Shown here piece after piece: positions 14,532-21,870 of a DNA stretch of 36,474 nt. This DNA comes from an uncultured Prevotella sp. GTDB taxonomy: Bacteria; Bacteroidota; Bacteroidia; Bacteroidales; Bacteroidaceae. The notes below the pieces were generated by a model. It was not told the DNA's origin. It worked only from the letters and a program-made list of their open reading frames with translations, and did no database searches. Numbering within the stretch: the first letter of the stretch is position 1; every line of letters starts with the position of its first letter. Location of the stretch: assembly GCA_900319715.1 (NCBI GenBank), contig ONPM01000024.1, forward strand, positions 1-36,474, in the 5' to 3' direction. Both the position numbers and the translations under genes were made by a program.

Positions 14532-15278
14532 ATGGATATACAGCCGATTGCGTATTTTGAATCGCCGTTGAAGTCGAAGTTCGGTATTCCCAGGCAGAGT
14601 GGTCTGGTGGAAGAACTGACGGGCAGGATCGTGTTTGAGAAGGCCTATCGTCAGCAGGAGGCCGTGAGGGGATTGGAGGATTTCGATTATCTGTGGTTGA
14701 TTTGGGAGTTTTCTGGTAATCATCAATCTCAAAGCATAAAGTTCAAAACTCAAAGTCTCACCGTGCGTCCGCCACGTCTTGGCGGCAACAAGCGTATGGG
14801 CGTCTTTGCCACGCGCTCACCCTTCCGTCCGAATCCGCTGGGACTGTCGTGCGTCAAGTTGGACAGGGTGGAGGACGATCCGCAGTCAGGTCCTGTGATC
14901 TATGTGCGTGGGGCAGACCTGATGGACGGCACGCCTATCTACGACATCAAACCCTATGTAGCCTACGCTGATGCTCATGCGGAGGCCAGGAGCGGATTTG
15001 TAGACCAAAAGCAGTGGGAGCCGTTGCACGTGGAGATTCCTGACAGTCTGGCGGTGAAGATCCCGGCTCAGCACCGTGAGGCCCTGATGGCGACACTGGC
15101 ACAGGACCCGAGGCCTGCCTTCCACAACGATCCGGAGCGGACATACGGCATGCCCTTCCTGGATATGGATGTGCGGTTCAGGGTGAAAGACGGAGTGCTA
15201 ACGGTGGTTGAGTTTGCGGGCGCGCCCAAGGTAGGACTGCGTCTCATGGACGATGACACCGTTGAGGAACAGCAGTGA
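14532..15278 (+). CDS. trmO: tRNA (N6-threonylcarbamoyladenosine-37) N6-methyltransferase TrmO (TsaA/YaeB family)
   Basis: Protein of 248 aa. TrmO methylates t6A37 of tRNA using S-adenosylmethionine. Family motifs are intact: PRQSGLVEE, VRPPRLGGNKRMGVFATRS, FRPNPLGLS, DGTPIYDIKPYV and DPRPAF. Between the LWLIWEFSG strand and the VRPPRLGG motif, where relatives have a short variable loop, the gene carries a heptad array (14716-14759) encoding an odd polar stretch (NHQSQSIKFKTQSL). The 3' end overlaps the convergent symporter gene by 81 bp. The start is fixed by the adjacent -7 box and by the conserved N-terminal PIAYFESPLKSKFG. Confidence 0.92.
   Translation: MDIQPIAYFESPLKSKFGIPRQSGLVEELTGRIVFEKAYRQQEAVRGLEDFDYLWLIWEFSGNHQSQSIKFKTQSLTVRPPRLGGNKRMGVFATRSPFRPNPLGLSCVKLDRVEDDPQSGPVIYVRGADLMDGTPIYDIKPYVAYADAHAEARSGFVDQKQWEPLHVEIPDSLAVKIPAQHREALMATLAQDPRPAFHNDPERTYGMPFLDMDVRFRVKDGVLTVVEFAGAPKVGLRLMDDDTVEEQQ
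14716..14759. repeat. In-frame heptad array inside trmO
   Basis: GTAATCATC (14716-14724), the same sequence found at the core end of the intergenic cassette at 20232-20334, is followed by five degenerate 7-mers: AATCTCA, AAGCATA, AAGTTCA, AAACTCA, AAGTCTC. The array is translated as part of TrmO and fills a surface-loop position. Confidence 0.8.
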
Positions 15279-16547
15279 GACAAGGTTGGGTATCGCCATC
15301 AGGGCGTTCATGCAGTCGGCAAGGTTCCACACCACGGCGAGGTTCATCACAGAACCCAGGAAGACAGCAATAATATAACATATGCGATAGCCTAATACCC
15401 AGCGTTTCCCCTTCAGGTATTCCATGGCCCTCTCGCCATAGTAGCACCATCCGAGGATGGTGGAGAAGGCGAAGGTAAGCAGGCCGAAGGTGAGCAGCGG
15501 ACGTCCGATGACGGGGATCTTCGAGAAGGCATCCTTCGTCAGCGTGGCGCCATTGGAGAAGTCGATGTCAGGGTAGGCGAGGACACTGCTGACGATGACC
15601 AGTCCTGTGAGGGCACAGATGATGACAGTGTCCCAGAACGTGCCACTGGACGATACCAGTGCCTGTCGCACAGGGTTGCGCGTCTGTGCCGCTGCTGCCA
15701 CGATGGGTGCAGAACCCATACCACTCTCGTTGGAAAACAGGCCGCGGGCAATACCGAAGCGGGCTGCCATCATCACCGTGGAGCCTATGAAACCACCACC
15801 AGCGGCCTCAGGTGTGAAGGCTGCCTCGACGATGAGACAGAGGGCAGGCCAGAGGTAGGCCGCATTGACGACGAGGATATAAAGACAGCCCAGCACGTAG
15901 AGGGCCGCCATGAAAGGCACGAGCATTGAACACACACGGGCGATGCTCTTCACGCCCCCCAGGACGACGGCAGCCGTCATCAGACAAACAAAGGAACCTG
16001 AAATCCAGGGAGAGACGCCATACGACTCGTTGACGACGGTGGCGATGGCGTTGGCCTGTACCGTGTTGCCAATGCCAAAGGCGGCGATGGCGGTGAAGAG
16101 GGCGAAGAGGATGGCAAGCCACTTCCAGCCCAGACCCTTCTCCAAAGCGTACATCGGACCACCAAGCATCTTGCCGCTGGGCGTCTTCACACGGTATTTG
16201 ATGGCCAGCAGTCCCTCGGCGTATTTCGTGGAGATGCCAAAGACACCCGTCAGCCAGCACCAGAGTACGGCACCAGGACCTCCGAGGGCAATGGCTGTGG
16301 CCACACCAATGATATTACCCGTGCCGATGGTGGCAGCGAGGGCAGTGGCAAGGGAGCCGAACTGCGACACATCGCCTTCGGCATTGGGGTCACGCTTCAC
16401 GGAGAGGCGGATGGCCTTGAATATATGACGCTGGGGAAAGCGCAGGCGGATGGTGAGGAACACATGTGTGCCTAACAGCATGATGATCATCGGCCAGCCC
16501 CAAAGGAAATTGCTTAACTCAGTTAGAAAGTGATCAATCCATTCCAT
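15198..16547 (-). CDS. Sodium:alanine symporter family (AGCS) transporter
   Basis: Protein of 449 aa with about 10-11 membrane segments. AGCS motifs are clear: GTGNIIGVATAIALGGPGAVLW, in which the glycines line the substrate path, GGPMYALEKGLG, and the SNESGMGSAPIVAAAA stretch. Members import alanine, glycine or related amino acids with sodium. It is last in a three-gene minus-strand group after two DUF4230 genes (39-bp gap). Its 3' end overlaps trmO by 81 bp, so its last ~26 codons are antisense to trmO. Confidence 0.92.
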   Translation of the reverse strand: MEWIDHFLTELSNFLWGWPMIIMLLGTHVFLTIRLRFPQRHIFKAIRLSVKRDPNAEGDVSQFGSLATALAATIGTGNIIGVATAIALGGPGAVLWCWLTGVFGISTKYAEGLLAIKYRVKTPSGKMLGGPMYALEKGLGWKWLAILFALFTAIAAFGIGNTVQANAIATVVNESYGVSPWISGSFVCLMTAAVVLGGVKSIARVCSMLVPFMAALYVLGCLYILVVNAAYLWPALCLIVEAAFTPEAAGGGFIGSTVMMAARFGIARGLFSNESGMGSAPIVAAAAQTRNPVRQALVSSSGTFWDTVIICALTGLVIVSSVLAYPDIDFSNGATLTKDAFSKIPVIGRPLLTFGLLTFAFSTILGWCYYGERAMEYLKGKRWVLGYRICYIIAVFLGSVMNLAVVWNLADCMNALMAIPNLVSLLFLNGVIVHETQSYLGRARKLNHR

Positions 16548-16553
16548 TTTTTT

Positions 16554-16590
16554 GTTTACAGTTTACAGTTTACGGTTTACAGATGATTAC
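16554..16590. repeat. Half-cassette: heptads plus core end between DUF4230 and AGCS genes
   Basis: On the plus strand, GTTTACA, GTTTACA, GTTTACG, GTTTACA, then GATGATTAC. This is the inverse of the right half of the cassette at 20232-20334. The DUF4230 stop codon (16587-16589) lies inside GATGATTAC, and the array ends seven bases before the AGCS start. Confidence 0.9.
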
Positions 16591-17168
16591 TTAAATGTGA
16601 TGGTCACCTTGCGGAAGCCTATGGCGTGCATCAGACTGGTGATCTGCTCACGGGCGTTGGCCTCGGCAGCGGCAAGGTTCTCTTTCGTCAGACCATGCTG
16701 GAGCATGTTCTGATGAGCCTGACGGTAGAGAGCCTCACGGTCTTCAGGTTTCCACGAACCACTCTCGAAGAAGGACTTCGTGCGGGCTTCGTCGATGAAG
16801 TCGCGGTCGAGGAGGGCGACGTGTGGCAGGATGAGGCTGACGCTGTCGCCTTCGGATGTGAGCCAGCCTGGCTCCACCTGGTGAAGGTTAATGCCTATGC
16901 GCAGGGTGCCGTAGTAGATGCGTGACAACTCATCGTCAGAGAGAAAGCCCTTGCGTATGGTGTCTGTGAGTTCCTCAAGACTGACGCTGAGAAACTCCCA
17001 CTCGCCAATGGCCTTGATGCTCTGTATCTGTGTGGGGGTGGGGTCGATGGTGCCGTCGGCACCTATGTTGAGATAGTCGTCCTTCGTACAGTTGCGCAGC
17101 CAGAAGACGGCCACTATCAGCAGCGAGACGCCCATCAGTATGATTCCAAGTCTGAATGATTTTCCCAT
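16587..17168 (-). CDS. DUF4230 family protein (first of two by position)
   Basis: Protein of 193 aa with an N-terminal membrane anchor (LGIILMGVSLLIVAVFWL) and a globular domain outside. Hallmarks of DUF4230 are the IKAIGEWEFLSVSLEELTD start, the IYYGTLRIGINL strand, and a terminal alpha-helix followed by GFRKVTITFK. Function unknown. It is a divergent paralogue of the next gene upstream, and the two share the order: anchor, Tyr-rich strand, AN.......AM/I GF/Y end. The start abuts a heptad array. Likely co-transcribed with the AGCS symporter. Confidence 0.75.
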   Translation of the reverse strand: MGKSFRLGIILMGVSLLIVAVFWLRNCTKDDYLNIGADGTIDPTPTQIQSIKAIGEWEFLSVSLEELTDTIRKGFLSDDELSRIYYGTLRIGINLHQVEPGWLTSEGDSVSLILPHVALLDRDFIDEARTKSFFESGSWKPEDREALYRQAHQNMLQHGLTKENLAAAEANAREQITSLMHAIGFRKVTITFK

Positions 17169-17170
17169 TT

Positions 17171-17212
17171 CACTCTCAATTCTTCACTTTTAATTCTTCA
17201 CTCTTCACTCCT
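17171..17212. repeat. Heptad array spanning the junction of the two DUF4230 genes
   Basis: Six 7-mers on the plus strand: CACTCTC, AATTCTT, CACTTTT, AATTCTT, CACTCTT, CACTCCT. They encode the last residues (RSEE) and stop of the upstream DUF4230 protein and fill nearly the whole 29-bp gap to the next start. Confidence 0.85.
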
Positions 17213-17890
17213 GATCAGGTTCTGAATGTCGGCAACATCGTAGTGCTTGCGGAAGGCGACGGTCACCTGATGCTCCTCATAGCCCATGGCCGTGAACATA
17301 GGCACGAGCACCTTGGCGGCATTGGCCTGGGCTGTCTCGAAGATGCCGAGGCTGGGGATGCTCTCGATGATGGCGTTACGCCCCTGCTGCTCGTAGGCGG
17401 ACATCTCCGCATCGCTGAAGTTCGCACGGGCCAGGGCTACGTATTGCTTGACGTGCTTCTGGTCGATCTTCGAACTCGTCATCGTCACCTGGGGATCAGG
17501 CAGGATGATGGTGATGCGGTCGCCATGTCGCTCGATATTGCGCTCAGAGAACTGGCTGAAGTCGATATAGGTCTTCAGTTTCGCGTCGATGGGGATGGCA
17601 ATCTTGCGGTCGCCCAAGGGCAGTTTGATATTGAACTGGCGCTGGAGCAGCGATCCCTTCAGGCGCAGCACGTCGTCGTGGGTCACAATCTTGTGCACAC
17701 GATACTCCGCCGTGTAGAGTTTCGAGCATTTCCGCACCTGTGAGATGAGCATCGGAAGGGTGTCGATGCTGTGATAGTCGGCCGTTTCGCCATGACTGTC
17801 GGCCGACTCCTGTACGACGGTCCCACGGCACATCAGAACGCCAATGATGACGATGACTGCTGCCAGCAGGATGGTAAAGATTCTTTTCAT
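17198..17890 (-). CDS. DUF4230 family protein (second by position, transcribed first)
   Basis: 230 aa from Met at 17890 (MKRIFTILLAAVIVIIGVLMC, a membrane anchor or signal peptide with a possible lipobox-like Cys). The extracytoplasmic part contains CSKLYTAEYRVHKIV and IPIDAKLKTYIDFSQ, typical of DUF4230. A longer reading frame exists upstream but has no signal-like start, and the promoter at 17920-17951 lies inside it. First gene of the DUF4230-DUF4230-AGCS group. Function unknown. Confidence 0.78.
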   Translation of the reverse strand: MKRIFTILLAAVIVIIGVLMCRGTVVQESADSHGETADYHSIDTLPMLISQVRKCSKLYTAEYRVHKIVTHDDVLRLKGSLLQRQFNIKLPLGDRKIAIPIDAKLKTYIDFSQFSERNIERHGDRITIILPDPQVTMTSSKIDQKHVKQYVALARANFSDAEMSAYEQQGRNAIIESIPSLGIFETAQANAAKVLVPMFTAMGYEEHQVTVAFRKHYDVADIQNLIRSEE

Positions 17891-17919
17891 GTAGGACGAT
17901 GGTCTTTGAAATCTTGCTG

Positions 17920-17951
17920 CAAAGTTACGAAGAAGAAAGGAGAAAACCAAA
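17920..17951 (-). promoter_or_regulatory. Promoter of the DUF4230/AGCS operon
   Basis: Minus-strand TAACTTTG (plus CAAAGTTA, 17920-17927), 20-bp spacer, TTTG (CAAA, 17948-17951). The leader is about 25 nt. Confidence 0.75.
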
Positions 17952-17976
17952 AGTTTTTCTGATTTTGTACCATTCG

Positions 17977-18008
17977 TTTGGTTGTTTGAATTATAATCAC
18001 TAACTTTG
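17977..18008 (+). promoter_or_regulatory. Promoter of the ion-channel gene
   Basis: TTTG (17977-17980), 20-bp spacer, TAACTTTG (18001-18008). The start codon is at 18035. Divergent from the DUF4230 promoter; the two -33 boxes are 25 bp apart. Confidence 0.75.
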
Positions 18009-18034
18009 CAGCAATGTTCTAAATAGTCATTGAT

Positions 18035-18850
18035 ATGAAGAAACCCCGTTGGCTTGAGAAAGAAAGACTGTACCGCATCATGTTTGAGTCGGAGCATCCT
18101 GTAGGGCGCATTTTTGACCTCACTCTGATAACGGCCATCTCGCTGAGCATCATCATCTCTTTTATCGAGACCATTCCGTCATTGGTCCACACCTTTAAAC
18201 TGGTATTGGAGATCTTGGAATATCTGCTCACTTTCTTCTTTACGGTCGAGTATATTGCGCGGGTCTATTGTTCCCCTCGTCCTCGCGAATATGTCCTGAG
18301 TTTCTTTGGCGTCATCGACCTGTTGTCTATACTGCCACCTTATCTCTCCTATTTCCTGCCCAATGCAAGGTATATGATCCTGCTGCGTTCGTTCCGCTTC
18401 ATCCGCATCTTCCGAATATTCAAACTGTTCAGTTTCATCAACGAGGGCTATATGCTGATGCGCTCCATCCAGAAGAGTCTCAACAAGATAGCCGTCTATT
18501 TCATGTTTGTACTGATACTGGACATCTGCCTGGGTACACTGATGTTTATGGTTGAGAGTGGCCAGCCCAACACACAATTCACCGACCTGGCCACGTCTGT
18601 CTATTGGGCCATTGTGACGATGACTACCGTGGGATATGGTGACATCACGCCCGTTACTCCGATAGGACGTCTGCTCTCGGCATTCGTCATGTTGCTGGGT
18701 TATACGATCATCGCTGTTCCTACTGGCATCGTAACGGCCAATATTATTGACGAGACAAAAGAAAAGCCAAAGGACGGGCACTGTCCGCGTTGTGATGCTA
18801 TCGTGCGCAGCAAAGACCACTATTGCTCTCGATGCGGGGAAAAATTGTAG
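18035..18850 (+). CDS. Voltage-gated-type potassium channel with C-terminal zinc ribbon
   Basis: Protein of 271 aa with six membrane segments. S4 carries spaced arginines (LLRSFRFIRIFRIFKLF), and the pore has the K+ filter TVGYGD (residues 198-203) followed by S6 with IAVPTGIVTANI. After S6 the protein ends in a small Cys4 motif, CPRC...CSRC (Cys250, 253, 264, 267), which should bind zinc. The channel family (bacterial Kv-like) passes K+ across the inner membrane. The short tail has no cyclic-nucleotide domain, so the ribbon may be the assembly or regulatory element. Confidence 0.9.
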   Translation: MKKPRWLEKERLYRIMFESEHPVGRIFDLTLITAISLSIIISFIETIPSLVHTFKLVLEILEYLLTFFFTVEYIARVYCSPRPREYVLSFFGVIDLLSILPPYLSYFLPNARYMILLRSFRFIRIFRIFKLFSFINEGYMLMRSIQKSLNKIAVYFMFVLILDICLGTLMFMVESGQPNTQFTDLATSVYWAIVTMTTVGYGDITPVTPIGRLLSAFVMLLGYTIIAVPTGIVTANIIDETKEKPKDGHCPRCDAIVRSKDHYCSRCGEKL

Positions 18851-18873
18851 TCAGACTAAAATTATTTAATCTT

Positions 18874-18908
18874 TTTGCGCTCGCTTCATTGGATTTTTTG
18901 TACCTTTG
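18874..18908 (+). promoter_or_regulatory. Promoter of the lipoprotein gene
   Basis: TTTG (18874-18877), 23-bp spacer, TACCTTTG (18901-18908). The spacer is slightly long. The first usable start is at 18933. Confidence 0.6.
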
Positions 18909-18932
18909 CATGCGATAAACAAGAAATCAAGT

Positions 18933-19526
18933 ATGATGAAGAATCATTTTCAGCAGAAACTGACGCGATGCAGCGCTATGGCTGTGGTGCTGGCAGTAGC
19001 CCTTGGAGCCACGATGCTGACGGGTTGCAAGCAAAAGAAACAGTCGCAGGACATTATCGTCCGCAAGACGGAGACTCCCAAGCCACAGGCTCCCATCCGG
19101 ATGCAGGATTACAATCAGGTGAAGGACATCCAGTGGCTGGATCGTGCGTATCAGGTGGACATCCGTCGTACGGCTGACGACAGCCTGCGTATGGTCAAGG
19201 ATGAGACGGGACAGAAGTTCGTTGACAACCGTATCCACCTGAAGGTGATCCGTCAGGACGGAAGCGTGTTCTTCAGCCAGACGTTCACCAAGGCGTCTTT
19301 CAACGATTATCTTGATGACGACTATCGTGCCACGGGTATATTGGAGGGTTTGGTCTTCGACCGTGTCGATGGTCATCAACTCATCTTCGCTGGTAGTGTG
19401 AGCCATCCCCAGACGGATGAGTATATTCCTTTGGTCGTCACGCTCAGCAATTTTGGCGACGTGACCATCAGCCTTGATACGCAGCGGGATACTAGCGGCT
19501 CAGGGGAAGAGCAGAATAATCTTTAA
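18933..19526 (+). CDS. Lipoprotein of unknown function (possibly DUF4738)
   Basis: About 197 aa. Two adjacent ATGs (18933, 18936) follow the promoter. A lipoprotein signal peptide ends in the lipobox MLTGC. The mature part begins with a Lys/Gln linker, and then has a beta-rich domain (IHLKVIRQDGSVFFSQTF, GHQLIFAGSVSHPQ, PLVVTLSNFGDVTISLD). It resembles the small DUF4738 lipoproteins of Bacteroidales as I recall them; this is not certain. The 3' end overlaps the convergent HAD gene by 35 bp. Confidence 0.75.
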   Translation: MMKNHFQQKLTRCSAMAVVLAVALGATMLTGCKQKKQSQDIIVRKTETPKPQAPIRMQDYNQVKDIQWLDRAYQVDIRRTADDSLRMVKDETGQKFVDNRIHLKVIRQDGSVFFSQTFTKASFNDYLDDDYRATGILEGLVFDRVDGHQLIFAGSVSHPQTDEYIPLVVTLSNFGDVTISLDTQRDTSGSGEEQNNL

Positions 19527-20220
19527 GGAAGGCCTCGACAGAGGGGAACAGGAGGTCTGCACCAGCGTCAAGAAGCGTCTGGTCAGACAAAGGTCCTGTG
19601 TTCAAGGCGATGGTGAAGATCTTGGCCGCCACTCCGGCCCGTATACCAAGAGGAGCATTCTCCACGACAAGGGCTTCCCAAGGCTTCAGGTCGCCTGCCT
19701 TGCGTAACCCCATGAGATATGGATCTGGATTGGGCTTCCCGCGTTGCACATCGTAGGCGGTGGTGATATGCTGTTCGTCGACGTATGCCCCAAAATCGCT
19801 GAGAATGCGGTTGATGAGCGGGCGCTGTCCGCTGCCAGTGACAACACAACACATCAGACCGTTGTCTGTGAGTCTCTGCATCAGTTCTGGCATCCCCTCC
19901 ATGATGGGGGCTTCTGGCAGTGAGTGGAAAATCTGTGTCTTCACATCGTACATCCGTTGTGCCTCTGCCTCGTCAATCTCACGGTTTTGTTGCCGCATCA
20001 CCATCTTCCGGATAGTGTCTACCCCTCTGGCACCCTCTGTGGCGTAGGCATCGTCAGCAGTCATGTGGATGCCGAACTGTGCCATGGATTGTTGCCAGGC
20101 GATGGCGTGGTTGGGCATCGAGTTGTAGAGCACGCCATCCATATCAAAGAGCACGGCTTTGGGGCACAACACCTCAAAGCCGTGTCTTTCTAAGTATTGT
20201 CTGATTGAGATCTGGAACAT
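19492..20220 (-). CDS. HAD-superfamily phosphatase/phosphomutase (beta-PGM-like)
   Basis: Protein of 242 aa. HAD motifs are complete: FDMDGVLYNS (nucleophile Asp26, acid/base Asp28), VVTGSGQ (motif II), GKPNPDPYL (motif III Lys) and VVENAPLGIRAG (motif IV; in this subfamily E-N/D). The helical cap after motif I and the sequence GKPxPDPYL place it with the beta-phosphoglucomutase/sugar-phosphatase group. It is downstream of pgi on the same strand, which suggests a role with sugar phosphates. The gap of 127 bp holds a complete heptad cassette. Confidence 0.9.
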   Translation of the reverse strand: MFQISIRQYLERHGFEVLCPKAVLFDMDGVLYNSMPNHAIAWQQSMAQFGIHMTADDAYATEGARGVDTIRKMVMRQQNREIDEAEAQRMYDVKTQIFHSLPEAPIMEGMPELMQRLTDNGLMCCVVTGSGQRPLINRILSDFGAYVDEQHITTAYDVQRGKPNPDPYLMGLRKAGDLKPWEALVVENAPLGIRAGVAAKIFTIALNTGPLSDQTLLDAGADLLFPSVEAFLKDYSALPLSR

Positions 20221-20231
20221 ATTCTTTTTTT

Positions 20232-20334
20232 GTTTACAGTTTACGGTTTACTGTTTACAGGTGAATACCTCGCATGCCCTTGTGACTGCCTATAGAAGTA
20301 ATCATCTGTAAACTGTAAACTGTAAACCGTAAAC
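20232..20334. repeat. Complete heptad cassette A (pgi/HAD gap)
   Basis: The left arm has four GTTTAC-N heptads (20232-20259) and the right arm has four inverse N-GTAAAC heptads (20307-20334). The 47-bp core between them begins GGTGAATACC and ends AGTAATCATCT. Related cores occur at 25291-25328 and 31365-31407. The arms can pair over 28 bp with few mismatches, giving a stem-loop that could act as a transcript-processing or termination signal between pgi and the HAD gene. Confidence 0.9.
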
Positions 20335-20347
20335 TAAAATAATACAA

Positions 20348-21700
20348 CTACTCTTGTGCCAGGCGGGCCTTGATGGCCTTGCTGTCTTCCTCGTAGCCAG
20401 GCTTGTCGAGCAGGGCGAACATGTTCTTCTTATAAGCCTCGACACCAGGTTGGTTGAAGGGGTTCACACCAAGCACATTGCCGCTGATACCACAGCCAAT
20501 CTCGAAGAAGTAGATGAGTTGTCCGAGGTAACGCTCGTTCAAGCGTGGCATGGTGATGCGGATATTGGGCACGCCACCGTCGACGTGGGCCAGACGGGTG
20601 CCGAGTTCTGCCATCTTGTTCACTTCGTCGACGCGCTTGCCGGCGAGGAAGTTCAGACCATCGAGGTTCTCCTCATCCTTCGGGAAGAGCAGTTCCTTCT
20701 CAGGTTCCTCAACGCTGATGACAGTCTCGAAGATGGTGCGCTCGCCGTCCTGGATCCACTGGCCCATGGAGTGGAGGTCGGTGGTGAAGTCTACACTGGC
20801 AGGGAAGATGCCCTTCTTGTCCTTACCCTCGCTCTCGCCGTAGAGTTGCTTCCACCACTCACTCATGAAGTGGAGTTTCGGCTGGAAGTTCACCATGATC
20901 TCAATCTTCTTGCCACTCTGGTATAGACCGTTACGCACGGCAGCATACTGGGCTGCGGGGTTCTCTGCGAAAGGAGTGTCCTGACCACAAGCCTTCTCCA
21001 TGTCCTGTGCACCAGCCACCAGTTCCTTGATGTCGAAACCTGCGCAGGCGATGGGCAGCAGACCTACAGGAGTAAGCACAGAGAAACGTCCGCCCACATT
21101 ATCGGGAATGATGAAACTCTTGTAACCTTCCTTGTCTGCACAAGTACGGGCAGCGCCCTTCTTGGCGTCAGTAATGGCTACGATCACTTTCTTGGCCTCT
21201 TCTTTTCCGCGCTGGGCCTCGCACTGCTTCTTCAGCAGACGGAAGGTGAGGGCGGTCTCAGTGGTAGTGCCGCTCTTGGAGATGTTGATCACGCCGAACT
21301 TCTTGTCCTTCAGATAATCTGTGAGTTCGAAGAGATAGTCCTCGCCGATATTGTTTCCTGCGAAGAGGATCGTGGGATTCTTCTTGTCCGCCACGAGCCA
21401 TGCGAACGAGTTGCTCAGGGCTTCGATGACAGCACGGGCACCCAGATAGGAGCCGCCGATACCTGCTACGACGATGGCCTCGCAGTTCTCACGCAGGGTG
21501 TTGGCGCATGCCTGCAATTCGTCGAGGAAGGCAGGTGTGATGCTTGATGGCAGGTGCAGCCATCCAAGAAAGTCGTTACCTGGGCAAGTGCCCTCTTCCA
21601 GTGCCTTTTGTGCGGCCTTTACTTGAGGCTCGAAAGCCTCTACTGCGCCGGCTTCAAGAAAGCAGGCGGCCTTTGTGATGTCAAGACTGATATTCTTCAT
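20348..21700 (-). CDS. pgi: Glucose-6-phosphate isomerase
   Basis: 450 aa from Met at 21700 ([15 protein letters not shown]). It interconverts glucose-6-phosphate and fructose-6-phosphate in glycolysis. Short bacterial-type PGI with [16 protein letters not shown], the phosphate-binding SKSGTTTET, and the C-terminal [20 protein letters not shown] signature. A longer frame upstream lacks a plausible start and crosses the promoter box at 21737-21744. It diverges from the S8 protease gene. Confidence 0.96.
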   Translation of the reverse strand: MKNISLDITKAACFLEAGAVEAFEPQVKAAQKALEEGTCPGNDFLGWLHLPSSITPAFLDELQACANTLRENCEAIVVAGIGGSYLGARAVIEALSNSFAWLVADKKNPTILFAGNNIGEDYLFELTDYLKDKKFGVINISKSGTTTETALTFRLLKKQCEAQRGKEEAKKVIVAITDAKKGAARTCADKEGYKSFIIPDNVGGRFSVLTPVGLLPIACAGFDIKELVAGAQDMEKACGQDTPFAENPAAQYAAVRNGLYQSGKKIEIMVNFQPKLHFMSEWWKQLYGESEGKDKKGIFPASVDFTTDLHSMGQWIQDGERTIFETVISVEEPEKELLFPKDEENLDGLNFLAGKRVDEVNKMAELGTRLAHVDGGVPNIRITMPRLNERYLGQLIYFFEIGCGISGNVLGVNPFNQPGVEAYKKNMFALLDKPGYEEDSKAIKARLAQE

Positions 21701-21736
21701 TGCTTTTGTTATTGATGTTTTAGAAAATACTGACTG

Positions 21737-21744
21737 CAAAGATA
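21737..21744 (-). promoter_or_regulatory. -7 box of pgi
   Basis: Minus-strand TATCTTTG (plus CAAAGATA), about 37 nt before the pgi start. It sits eight bases outside the palindromic cassette 21753-21810. No good -33 match at standard spacing. Confidence 0.6.
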
Positions 21745-21752
21745 CGAATATT

Positions 21753-21810
21753 TTTAGACTTAAGAGCATAAGAGCCTATTTTTTATGTTTCTTTTGTTGT
21801 TTTGTCTAAA
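21753..21810. repeat. TTTAGAC palindromic promoter cassette, copy 2
   Basis: Same build as 14455-14513: TTTAGAC at the left, CCTATTTTTTATG centre, TTTCTTTTGTT, and GTCTAAA at the right. Again it lies between divergent genes, with -7 boxes just outside each end. Confidence 0.8.
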
Positions 21811-21826
21811 AAATGTACTACCTTTG
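21793..21826 (+). promoter_or_regulatory. Promoter of the S8 protease gene
   Basis: TTTG (21793-21796), 22-bp spacer, TACCTTTG (21819-21826). The leader to the start at 21871 is about 37 nt. Confidence 0.65.
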
Positions 21827-21870
21827 CAGAGATTTTTAGAATAACGAGACCTATACATTATTATATTTAT

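Noticed and set aside
17891-18097. N-terminal extension of the upstream DUF4230 protein
   Set aside because: It would cross both divergent promoters, and the signal-anchor begins at 17890.
20232-20334. Heptad cassette as a simple intrinsic terminator
   Set aside because: The inverted arms could form a stem, but the same core and heptads also occur inside genes and at gene starts, and there is no T-tract. Termination alone does not explain the family.
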